The notes beneath the pieces are model-generated. The model was not told the origin of the DNA, did not search any database, and saw only the letters and a program-made list of their open reading frames with translations. This document shows, piece after piece, positions 10,870 through 21,700 of a stretch of 64,000 nucleotides of DNA (position 1 is its first letter; every line of letters begins with the position of its first letter). The position numbers were made by a program, and so were the translations under genes. The DNA comes from Hygrocybe punicea. Taxonomy: Eukaryota; Basidiomycota; Agaricomycetes; Agaricales; Hygrophoraceae. Location: NCBI GenBank assembly GCA_963556145.1, contig OY744468.1:2232001-2296000 (forward strand), in the 5' to 3' direction.

Positions 10870-11610
10870 GACCCTGGTTAACCCAATCCTGCATTGAGAG
10901 CTGGGCCAGGGTCAACCCAATTCTCCAGCAAGGGCAGGGCCATGTCAACCCAATGCTAGAGCAATAGCTGGACCCTCCTGAACCCAATCCTGCTACATGA
11001 GTGGGTCTGGAATCAATGCAATGTTACAGGATGGGCTGAACCCCAATCAACCTACCCTAAAGGAACTGCTGGACCCAGGTCAACCAAGTGGTGCAGCTAT
11101 AGTGGGGCCCCAGTGAACCCAAGCCTGTAGCAAGAGCTGGACCAGGGTCCACCTGATGCCGCAGAAATTGCTGGACCCAGGTCAACCCAGTGCTACAGCA
11201 ACATCTGGACCCATGTGAACCCAGTGCTGCAGCAAATGCTGGACCTGGGCCAACCCAGTGCTGCAGCAAGTGCTGGACTGGGGACAACCCAGTGCAACAG
11301 CAATACCTGGCTCTGGGTCAACCCAAGCCCTGCAGCAAGTGCTGGACCCAGGTCAACCCAGGCTGCAGCAATAGCTGGACCCCAGACCCATGCCTGCAGC
11401 AAGAGCTGGATTAGGGTCATCCCAGTGCTGCAGCAATATCTGGCTCTGGGTCAACCCAAGCCCCACAGCAAGTGCTGGACCCTGGTCAACCTAGTGCTGC
11501 AGCAATATCTGGCTCCAGGTCAACCCAATCCCTGCAGCAAGTGCTGGACCCGGGTCAACCCAGGCTGCAGCAATAGCTGGACCCTGGTGGACCCAAGCCT
11601 GGGTGCTTCA
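10870..11610 (+). repeat. 33-bp minisatellite, about 22 degenerate copies
   Basis: Tandem units close to TGCTGGACCCAGGTCAACCC followed by AGTGCTGCAGCAA, 33 bp in all. They are most regular at 11180-11600 and more degenerate to the left. Because 33 is a multiple of three, frames stay open through the array on both strands (for example 11215-11616 plus). I see no start context, intron or flanking exon that would make these genes. Confidence 0.8.
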
Positions 11611-11654
11611 GTATGAATGGTCCTTGTAACATTGTGTGTGCTGTAGGGATTCTG

Positions 11655-11832
11655 ACTAGTGACAGCAGACATATTTATGAACGGGTTACCTCGCCTGCTT
11701 CACGCAAAGTTCATGACCAAACTTGGTCTATTGACTGGAGAGGAACCAGAAAGAGTGCAACATGTAACGGAATACATAGACAATGTTTACCGTGACTCGG
11801 AACAAGTTGAAGAGTATTTGACCAAGGGGGAG
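11655..11832 (+). pseudogene. C-terminal remnant of a Ty1/copia polyprotein
   Basis: The frame starting near 11655 reads TADIFMNGLPRLLHAKF and continues with KLGL. This matches the ADIFTK-x-LPR...KLG signature at the C-terminus of the copia RNase H domain. It runs to a stop at about 11842-11844, just inside the LTR, as is usual for copia elements. Everything upstream of this piece is missing; the minisatellite replaces it. Confidence 0.7.
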
Positions 11833-12103
11833 TGTTGGAAATAGTGGCCGAATAGTTGCGGAAAGGATTAGTAATCCATATCACGTGACCCCAGAACTCA
11901 AACACACCTGTCCCATGAATAATGCTGAAGCACAGCAGTTATTCTACTTACCACAAGAAACTTCTAGTAGATTTAGCTAGTAGTTCAAAAACCCTCTCAG
12001 AGAAGGTAAATATAATTCAATTTCACATAATCTTAGCAGTCAACAACCACACTACCATATATTCCAATAATTCGACTAGATATCTGCATAATATTTGCTC
12101 ACA
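11833..12103 (+). repeat. Probable 3' LTR of the copia remnant, with polypurine tract
   Basis: GGGGGAG (11826-11832) is a classic polypurine tract, followed at once by TGTTGGAAATAG, a common copia LTR start. A plausible end is GCTCACA at 12103, giving about 271 bp. The right boundary is a guess, since no second LTR lies in the window. Confidence 0.55.
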
Positions 12104-12293
12104 AAAAATCCTCACCCATCTCCTGTGGTATTTATGAAATGTGCTGTAAGCAAGGTTTTTGCCAACATCATGCCATGCCATGGGACTGTTCAGGACCATC
12201 AATTTGGGCGATCGAAGTTGTGCTTCCCTGCACTTCGATTTTACCCAGAGCGAGCACAATCATAAATGCAGACAACCTCACTTACAAATACAT

Positions 12294-14258
12294 TCACTGG
12301 CTAATCTGCGACAGGTAAAGCTCATTCTCTTCTTTAACAATCTTAGCAGCCAGTGTCTTGAGTTCAATCAGCGTTGAGGGGCCATCACGTTGTCCCGTGA
12401 AAGGGGATGCGCGAGGAATAGAACGAACACTGGCAAGGAATGGATGATGGGTTGAGCATTTCGCAGACTGGAAAACAGCCATAGCGGAGGCTACCTTTTG
12501 GTCAACCATTCCAATGCGCTATTTGCCCTCCTTTCAACATCTTCAAAACTGGCGACAGGTTCTTGAAACTTCTCCACACAAAAGTTGGCAAACCGTAGCG
12601 CGGCATCCCACTGATGAGTCGATTTGCGGCCGCCGCCTCCCTCCTCCCACTAGTGAGTTGCTATGGATAGAGTCAACTATAGTCGATTGTTTCGTTTCAA
12701 AGATTTACCTCCTGGGAGGAAGGTCCTTTGGACACTCCAGGTGCGGAACTTCCGGATGAAAACTAGAAATGCAAGGGTAATATCGTGATCAAATATACTT
12801 GGAACGGACTGACGTCATTGCGTTCCCCCCTCCGTTTTACAATTTCGCGCAAACCATCCATATATCCCGTTAGAACAAGACCGAAAATCTTATTAACAAC
12901 TGAAAAAAGTCAGGTCTATGCGAATATAAGGGAGAAATGCAGAGACCTTCGATCATGTCGCTGGAAGCCAGGATTCTCTTGTTGGCGACCACCATCAACT
13001 CGTCAAAAAAAAATTGTTTGGTAGAGGGATCATAAGAGTAGAATTTAAACTGCGCGAGATCGCTTAAAAGGCCGTAAATGCGCAAACCCACAAAGTCGAG
13101 TGTCTTGTTCATTTCGGCGGTGGCTAAATGATGGCTCAATGCCGTGTGAGTTTATTGCAATGGGAAGTACGCACATAGAAGCTCAAGGAAAAGCTGGGCC
13201 AAATTGTTATCGTCCGGAGTGTCAAGCTTACTTTCAATGACGAAGAAGAGGATTCCACCAATCATGAAGATCTACTGAATATCAACAAGGAGCTCGCATA
13301 AGGAAAATTCATACCGACTTCATGTTCAACTTCGCCTCCAGTTGAATATTGGGTCCCATACATTGCCTGCTCAGGCTTGTCGAAGATTCGACCTTGAAAT
13401 AACGCCAATAGGGGAACAATGTACTGCATCATTTACCACGAATGAGTACGATGCACTTAGTCGCTGTTTGGCTGATGTACCGGCTCCAAAAGTCTCACTC
13501 TTCCCACTTCCCTTTCTTGAATAACCTCTCGCAATAAACGTCTTGCCAACGCCAAGCATTTTCAAGCATAGTCTCATGCAATGATGGCGGGAGGCGATAC
13601 TTAGGGGTCGTGAAAGTCCCGAGACTGAGAGATGAGGCGACTCTCGGTAGACCATATTCCAGGGCAAAATCAGACCATTTCGCGGTAGAGAATGACAGAA
13701 GATCAACTCTGGCCTTTTTGATGGCAGAAGTAGGGAGATTGCCATTATTAGCAAGATCGCCCAACAGGGCGGCAAGTTCGTCCTGAGTAAGTTCCAGGAC
13801 TGCAGCACGCAGTCCTCTATCCAGGTTCATCGAGGCAAGGACGTCAACATCGAGATCAAGGCCACGTTTCATAGTACAGTGGTTGAATGAGACAGAAGTC
13901 GTATCACATTTGGCAGAAAGTATCATAGGTACTGTTTGTACACCATGACAGAAGTGACTTATCCGAGCTTACACAACCGGCAAGGGTCAGGGTTCGCCCA
14001 GGGCTTGTGCTTCTCAACCTTATGTGAGCAATAGACTAGGGCTTTACTAACCTTTTCCGGCTTTTGCCTGTCTGTGGTTACTAGACAACCATTGAGAAAC
14101 ATGTGAAACGAAGGCTGGGTTTCCAAGGTACGATTGATCGTCAAACGTTCTGCGAAGCCTGGCTGAGTAAAATAATTCAATATTAGAACCATGTTTGGCT
14201 CCTCGGCTCGGCAGGCGTCCATGTCAAACCCTGTGCCAGCGTTCGCTGAGCCATCCAT
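12294..14258 (-). CDS. Agaricomycete multi-copy protein with PD-(D/E)XK-like nuclease core
   Basis: About nine exons can be joined without internal stops. The first in-frame ATG is at 14258 and the stop at 12294-12296. The central part (about 13140-13300) encodes FFVIESKLDTPDDNNLAQLF: an E-x-K pair after hydrophobic strands, then a Gln-containing helix, as in the PD-(D/E)XK nuclease fold. It is followed by a conserved-looking block with RIYGLLSDLAQFKFYSYDPS (13000-13080). The last exons carry a helical tail ending near LYLSQISQ. I recall similar proteins as large unnamed families in mushroom genomes. Nuclease activity is inferred from the motif. It lies 181 bp downstream of the gene at 14440-16024 on the same strand. 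Confidence 0.6.
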
Positions 14259-14439
14259 CAACGTAGGCCCAAGGTTATCCAAAGTTCATATCACAGGATA
14301 TAATATAGCAGTTAAAACCAATAAATTGACATTATGATACGCTATACGGTAGGGACAGAAAGGACAGTATGACAAGTTGGATTGATGCAAAGCATTAAGT
14401 AGGGAACGACAAATATAAAATGATTAGCTGAATACACCA

Positions 14440-16024
14440 TTACCAAAGGAGCGCCGCCTGTATCTTCTGCTGCCAGGCAAAGGTGGGGGTAGTGATTGTA
14501 TGCCTTCCAGCTTTATGCCCAGGATATTTCTTGAGGTCCTCCTGAAAGGCTAGCGTGAAGATACTGAGGGAGTGGTGTAAGAACGAGTACATTTCTTCAA
14601 TAAAAACAGTGTACGCTGTCCATTCTGTGTTTTCCTCCGCCAACGACGTAGTGGCCTTGCGAATTTCTGCCCAGGCTTCATGAATCAGATCATCTACGTA
14701 GTTCCAAAATTTACCAGGAAGGTAAGTTCGGTCCTTGACGGGTTTCCACGGAATTGATCCCTCAATTTCGTCCTCAGTAGAATTATCCATCGTGAATTCG
14801 AGATTGTCCGCAGCCAGGGGGTCTGGGTTCAGGAAGTCTTCATCGTTGGCTTCTTCATCCCCGTCGAAGTTCGTATTGGCTTCAGGATCTTGGGAGGTAG
14901 TTTTCGCGCCAAACTTGGCTTCAAACGCCACGTAACAGGTGCACTGGGACACTGGAGATCAGCATTTAAATGTGAATATCTCATCGGGGCTTACCAGATA
15001 CGCAATGCGTGCCCAATGAAGGCTTGTGATTTCCATTCCCAAGGGGCAGAGCGCTCTCGATAAGGTGCCAATATGTTGCGCCTTTTTTACCTTCCCATAT
15101 CTACCTACCGTTGCAACGGAAGCAGCGAGCTTGGAGATTGCGTGAGCACCCCAAAAACCATGATTAGGAAAGGCGCCGCACCTTCTGTTTTATGCCGCTT
15201 CGGTTGCTTGTCAGAATATCTTTCACGAGGGTCGACAACAATTGAAGGAGTTTGGAGTCATCAAAGACTTCCGCGGGGACCTTGAATATCCCCGGGTCAT
15301 CGCAAATCAAACTCTGTGTCGGTCGTGAATTAGGAAACCTAGAATGATAAAGATTAACATACCAGAATGTGCTCCGCAAGATCCGTGACATAAGCTGTTA
15401 AGTTAGGTGAAAGAAGGCACACGCACAGCCGGTCTTGCAAGGCTCTCTGTACAAACGCTTTTACAAGAAGAGGAGGAGAAAAGAGGAATTACTTGCCCGA
15501 AATTCAAGCGATTTCAAAGTGTCTTTTGTCTTGTTGTCCTTGTCAGATTGTTGCTGACTGACCAGGTACGCCATGATTTCGACGAGCATTAGTTTCGAGT
15601 CAGGGAGCTTCAACAGAGTGTGAGTAATGTGCTTGGGAGTCAAGTAGCTATTTACCTCTGCAAAGCTGTCCAAAAAGTTCTCTTGGATAGAATATCTCAC
15701 ACATTGTCGTCGGGCATGAACTTTGACCTGCTTCTGTTCCCTGATAGCTGATATATCATCTTCGGCGGCTCGGCGACGATTGGGTGGTCCGGGTGAAAAA
15801 ATGGCCGCCGGTATCGGAGAGTCACCAAACGTCCCAGACCTGTTGGGCCTCACGGGAGTGAACATAGTGCTGCCTGGAGTTGCGCTGGAGCTTTCTTCGC
15901 GATGGGAGTTGGCTGTTCTAGAAGCGGTCCTGGACAGAGCATTGCCAGAAGGGGCACAAGCAGCTGATGTCAACAAGTTTGTTTTAGCGGCACGGTATCG
16001 CGACAGCAATGCTGTAGGATCCAT
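14440..16024 (-). CDS. Unnamed Agaricomycete multi-copy family protein, partner of the nuclease-like gene
   Basis: Six exons join cleanly. Exon 1 is 15656-16024 (ATG at 16024) and exon 2 is 15493-15607. Short exons follow near 15362-15391, 15180-15310 and 15000-15130, with a last exon ending at TAA 14440-14442. The product is about 385 aa. It starts with a Ser/Thr/Arg-rich low-complexity region, then a helical region (EDDISAIREQKQ), helices around LAEHIL and DILTSNRSGIKQK, an acidic insert (DGDEEANDED) and a C-terminal block KFWNYVDDLIHEAW. No known domain is recognisable. The open frame extends about 47 codons further 5', but ATG 16024 fits the low-complexity start better. It looks intact and may be expressed. 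Confidence 0.6.
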
Positions 16025-16890
16025 GCCCGCCTCCACGAGAAAAATGGTTGAACTTGAAGAGTTGTTTGAAATTGTTTGTTTTGTTTTTCGGAACATGAGA
16101 TAAATAAATAATATGGATAATGCAGTTATCAATGGCAAATTATTTCTAAATTGCAAAAGGTGCAATATTTACATTGGGATTCCATGCCAATAGTGTGCTG
16201 GGTGAGACCCCCAAGCATTCTTAGTATTTCCTCATATATTCTTTGAAAAATGAATATAACATTCTCAATAAAATTGTTAAAATTGTTAAAATTGCCAAAA
16301 TGTTCATGTAGATCACATAAAAGCCCAACATTAATGAGTCAAATATGTAACCAAGGACTGATCCCATCAATCTATGTTGGCAGACAACCCTCAGCTTTTC
16401 ATGTCAGCTAAATACTTAAATATTTTTGTAATGTGATGTATCCATTTACTTCTGTCTATTGATGTTCTGGCCTGGCTTGGCCTGAAAGCCCCAGCTTTGG
16501 CTTAGCTGGGGCTTGGGCCAGGCCAGGGCTTTTTGCACTGTGGTGTTTGTGATTCCCAATAAGCATAATTTCTGTAGATAGCTATGTAAGAAATAAATAA
16601 ATAACATATACCTGAATTGACAATGTAGTGTTCATGCTGAATGCCGTGCAAATGCCATGTGCACATCAAATGACATGGCTGTCCATGTTTGTGAGGTGGT
16701 TGGCCCCATCTACTGTCATCATCATCATCGTGGTCAATTTTGCTGTCATCACCAGCAGCTGGGCCAGCTGGCCTGTGTGCATCAGCAAAACCCAGTTTGG
16801 GCCATAGCATTTGCCCAAATTCCATAGTAGGCATGGCAAATTCCTAACAGCCATAGCAAACCCTTGATTACGAATGTCAGGTGGCCTGAC
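16025..16890. other. Intergenic, AT-rich, with an imperfect palindrome
   Basis: No gene seen. 16130-16440 is AT-rich. 16464-16531 is a GC-rich imperfect inverted repeat whose core is AGCCCCAGCT...AGCTGGGGCT. The rest to 16890 has only short open frames. Confidence 0.5.
16464..16531. repeat. Imperfect inverted repeat (hairpin)
   Basis: The left arm CTGGCCTGGCTTGGCCTGAA plus AGCCCCAGCT pairs with the right arm AGCTGGGGCTTGGGCCAGGC plus CAGGG, around a 7-nt loop. GGCCTGG/CCAGGCC words recur in both arms. It could be a miniature-element terminus or a transcriptional hairpin; nothing in the context decides. Confidence 0.6.
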
Positions 16891-16894
16891 ATTA

Positions 16895-18330
16895 GACTTG
16901 GTACAGCATGCAAACTGTCGGCGTCATATTCAAAACTGAGAGGGACTCCTTCCATGTGCTGGATCAAAATGGTCAAATTTGACTTGTTCAGCCTCATCAG
17001 ATCTCAATGCATCGAGATTCTAGCAGAGCTATTGCAACTGATTCCAAAGATCACGAGCTACGAATCAATGATAACATGAAGGAAATCAATGGTGAGGTGT
17101 GCAAATGTTGGAAGATAGCTCCTTTACCTTGATTGATAATTCTGTAGGGCCGAAAAGGACGAGTCCTTCATATCCATCAATCATTTTTTGCATTCCTTCA
17201 TAATTGGGACATCATCGAAAATGGTGGTGTGTTTGTTATGTGTGCTCAATCTTTGGTATCTTTAGCACCAAAGGGTAACCTGGTGAAGACAGGTGGAAGT
17301 GATCTCTCGAAAATGAATCTGATGTTCACAGCCCCAACTAGAGGTATGGTCGGCTCTGGAAACATGGGATGAGGGCCACAAGATTGGCTGATAGGTGTTA
17401 CGGTCATGGTTGTCAAGGGTCCACACAAAGGCTACGTGGGTGCTATCAAAGATACCAATGGTCCCATTGCTCGTGTTGAACTATGCATGGGCAACAAGCA
17501 CCATTGAGAAAGAGAAACTTTTCAGATGACTGTAAGCTTGGTTGCTTTTTTTGTAGTGTTTTCACTCGTATCAATCTCATGTGCATCTAGACCTTAGAGC
17601 TCCTCGAAGGAGGGAGCTCTGGCAGTTTCTCTGGAACCTCTTATGGTGGTTCAAGACTTCAAGTAGACATTCGCAAACTCCCAATCCATACGCCCAAGGC
17701 AGTCGGACACCTGTGTGAGGGTGGACACCAGATCCATATGCTGCTGGTGAGGGTTGAACACCTGCTTGGAATGTCAACTCCCGCACACCAAATCCGCATG
17801 CAATTGATGGAAGTCGGACACCAGCTTGGAGCACATCTTCAAAGATGCCCAATCCTTATGCTGTAGATGGAGGGCGGACGCTCTCTTTGGGCAATCCCCA
17901 GACACCGAATCCCTATACCTCCAGTGCATGGGGTGAGAACACGACTGAATGGACAAGTCCCAGATGAGACAATGGATATGGCAAGACCTGGGTAAGTTTA
18001 AACTTTCAGTTTATCTGTCGATGTCTAAGACTCCACGTCCCCCAGGGCCTGCAGCACCTACTCCTGTATTCAACTCCACCATGACCCCCCACTGCATACC
18101 CCAGTGCTGCCCGCATATCCATACAATGCTCCAACATCTGCGGGGCCTTCAGCTAAGACGCCCGCCATGTCTTCATCGATGGATGACGAAAACAACCCCT
18201 CTCTGGTCTATGGTTTGTTTTGAACATCACTGCAAAAATTTATACATCAATCAATAGATCCATCCTGCAGAAGCTCCACCATTATGGTTATTTGATCCTG
18301 CAAACAGTATTACATTCAAGTGAAGCAAAC
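16895..18330 (+). pseudogene. SPT5: Decayed copy of SPT5 (transcription elongation factor)
   Basis: Successive frames read as SPT5 pieces in the right order. First come VGVIFKTERDSFHVLDQNG and NMKEINGE (16930-17095), then a KOW-linked part with SLVSLAPKGNL (17250-17280). A KOW domain VVKGPHKGYVGAIKD follows (17405-17450). Then comes the C-terminal repeat region as five or six decayed units resembling GSRTPAW...TPNPYA (17650-17930). Many stops and frame changes make it non-coding. Intron-like segments remain (for example about 17091-17149, GTGAGG to TGTAG), so it was copied from DNA rather than from processed mRNA. The functional SPT5 is not in the window. Confidence 0.75.
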
Positions 18331-18758
18331 CTATCTTTTGGGTTACAGGCAAGGCGATTATGAAAAGAGGTGTGGCTAACCTAATCCATCATCCAAGCCA
18401 TTTCAATACATGAATTCACCTCTCACCTCATCTCCAATCATGTCTGAGAGCTTCCCTAAGGTCAAACTTCAGCAAAGCCAGTGACAGTGATCACTTTCTC
18501 AAGGTCAATCAAGCTGTGAAGTTGGGAAACATCCCTGATGGAGTCCACTGCCTCAAGGGAAGTTGAATCGGAAATTGGCTTGAGGAATTACATTGACCAT
18601 CTAAAACAATCACCTGATAGTGCTGGTGTTGGTGGTGCCACAGCTGCTGAGACCATGGTAACATTTTCTAACAGTATACATTGTAAGTATGTTTACCATA
18701 CATTCAAAGGCCTCTGATAAAAAAAATTCAAGATAAATACATTACACAATCATCAAAG
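18331..18758. other. Intergenic stretch without a supported gene
   Basis: No coding signal found. It lies between the SPT5 relic and the 3' end of the minus-strand zinc-finger pseudogene. Confidence 0.5.
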
Positions 18759-21700
18759 CTATTTAGTTCGCTTGCGTTTCCCAGTCTTTGTGGCTTTCTT
18801 TGGTCTGCTAATGTGAGCAAATGCTGGAGCATCACCCTCACCCTCCTCATCAGCCTGACCACCTTCACCAATTGGCATCTCTGGAGTATCCTTTTTGTCA
18901 CAAATTCGTTTTGCAGCAAGTTTTTGAATTTTCTCAGCATCACCAACAGGGATAAGTGTGAAGGTAGCTTTGAGTGAGGATGGTGTGGCAGCAGCAATAT
19001 GTTGAAAGTTGTGAATGGAATGTGAGTTGAGAACATATTGGTTTGTTGATGAGTGGGAGAGGAGGTGGCGCTTCTTGGTAGTGTTAGTACGCTCTTGACG
19101 GAGTTGGCTTGTTGTGGTTTTAGTACAGCCAGACATGGAACAATCATGCTGGATGTTCACAGCACATATTGCATCCTGAGTATTGTTTAAAGTTAGACAC
19201 TAGTGTTTCTAATTGCAAATAGAGACAAACTGTTGCATCCACAATGGTTTCTGTTCTGCGAAGTTGAAGACAAGGCAAGTGAAGAATTGGATGTTTGAAG
19301 GGAAGAAAATCATAGTGTTGAATTGCAACATGAGTGGCAATGTCCCTACTTGAGTCAGATGGCACCAGTATTTCCTTGATTTTTGCAATAAATGTCTATA
19401 CAAAGTGTGAATCAGAAATTCCCTCATGTCTGGAATATTTAATAAGAGTATGACACACCTTGGAACCTGAAGGTTGAAGAAATATTCCACTTTTACCCTG
19501 CTTGATGATATCACCATTTTGTGCAACAAAGGAATCAGCAACAAAGAACTGCTTCTCATCCTTTTCAGAATTGGTGATAACTGAAGAGCAGTGAGTGTCT
19601 TTCCACTGGCAAGGTTTTGGTGGCATTGATTTTTCATGTGAAAGCTTGGCAAAGCCTGGAGATCTAATCAATATTTATTTAAATCATGTCACGTATTTAT
19701 ATATGCTTACCTGGCTTTTTAATGGCCTTAAGAGTGTAACCAAGAAAGCGAGCACGCTCTGGATGTTGTTCCATGTGTTGAAGGATGGCGGGCCCAGCAC
19801 GAACCCATTTTTTTAATGATTGATCAAACCAGTATCCACCAAGAGCAATGTGCTTGACTCGATCTTGTGAGGCAAATGCGTTGCATGTATCACGACTTGG
19901 AGATTGTCGATTACTGTAGATGCATGCCAGTCAAAACACATGATTGAATGATTCGTATCACTCAGTTGAAAAGATGATGGCTGGACCAAATCGACGGATA
20001 TATGCAATAATGTGAAGAAGAAAGTGGAATTTCGCCTTGTTGATGAGAATGCTGGGAGCACATTGTGCTGTGATGGTAAGAAAATCATTGATGGCAAGGG
20101 ATAATTGGGCCTACAGATGCCAATCAGTAGAATATTCAATTAGCATGAATTAAATTTACTACCCACCAGATACTGCTCTAGGTCCTCAATTTCTGTATGC
20201 CACAGCAGGACAACAAGTTTTCCAATGGCAGTCCAGCCATTCAAAACCATCTCAGGCACAAGATCATAAATGAGAAATGGCATTACTTGTGCCAAGCTCT
20301 TAAAATGCTTTCCAACCAGTCCTCCTTTATAGCGGCAGATATAATCTGCATTGAGATTGGAGACATTGAGGGCGTCTGAGTCGAGAGAATCAAGGCGAAA
20401 TTGGAAAAGGTCGAGCGATTTAGACTTGTCCAATAAATGAACAGTTTGTGCCCAGAAATACTTGACAACCCCAAGGAGAATGGTGTGAAGAACCTCAGTT
20501 GGTGTATCTTGGTGTATATTCACACCTTGAAACCAATCATGAATTATTGTTCATTTTATTGGTACAAAAAATACCTTTCATCCCAAGCAAGGGATTAATT
20601 GCATCCACAATTGCTCTGTCCGCCAAGACATCATTAAGCTCATTTTGCAGCTTCAGCAGGACTTCAGACTCTGTTAGCCTCGTTTGTCCTGGTTCACGCT
20701 TCCCAAGACGCTTCCCAAGATCAAGCAGAGTATTGACAATAGAGGTTGTTGCAGAATCTCGTATGCCGGTTTCAGTGACTGCATTTTTAACTTTTTCAGT
20801 CCCCCCAGACAACATTGCAAGCTGGATAAGTTGGCATGCTTGTTCAGTTGTTTCTTCAGGTTTCCGAAGCTCTGCAGACTGAAGGAAACATCAGTTGTCA
20901 CCAAAACCAGGTCATATTCTGGAAAATACCTGAAACAGGCTCAAGAATCCCTCATCTGTCTCTTTGAACTTCTTTGTTCCCCCAACTTTGCAAGTTCGAC
21001 AGAAATAGTTGCATTTGAGGCCAGCATGGCTACATTCTTCTGCTTGCATTGGATTGTCGCCAGCAAAAAAAAGTCCATATGGTATGAGCAGCACCTCTTC
21101 TTCAAATTTGGCATCATATGACACAACACCAGATTCCGCTGCTTTCCTAGATGTGATATTTTATCATCTGTGATCCCAAAGAAATTGTGAAAGGCTTATA
21201 CTCTATTGATTCCCTCATTCCCCTCATCAACTCCATTGGTGCAGCATGTGGAGATGATGTTACGAATCGTACACAGAATTCTTTTTCAATCATCTCTCGA
21301 GGTAGGTTGGCATTGGACATGTATATCACATGGTGTTTGTTCCATTGTTTTGAAATGTTTCCGGAGACATCGTCCATGAATATAATCAGGGGGACAGAAT
21401 AGACCATCCGTCCCTTTGCTTTTGCTCGAAGGGGATTTGGCATTTTTGCGGCCCATACTCTAGAATTTTCTACTTAAAACCTGAGACCGGCGTGTAATGT
21501 ACAGACAACTGAAAACCTGCACCTGCAAATTTGTTTGAGAAATCCATACTTTCGGAAATCTCATCGAAAGACTGTACAAATTTTGAAATGGGGATGAGAA
21601 CTTCTTCTTTGTCCACGATGAACCCCGCCTTGGAAATTTATTCACCAGTGTCAGAGATTCCATGAAAAAAAGGAAATCATATGAGACTTACCTCACTCGC

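Noticed and set aside
11057..11616. Open frames through the 33-bp repeats, candidate repetitive protein
   Set aside because: Openness follows from a stop-free unit of 33 bp; no exon context, and the flanking sequence is retroelement debris.
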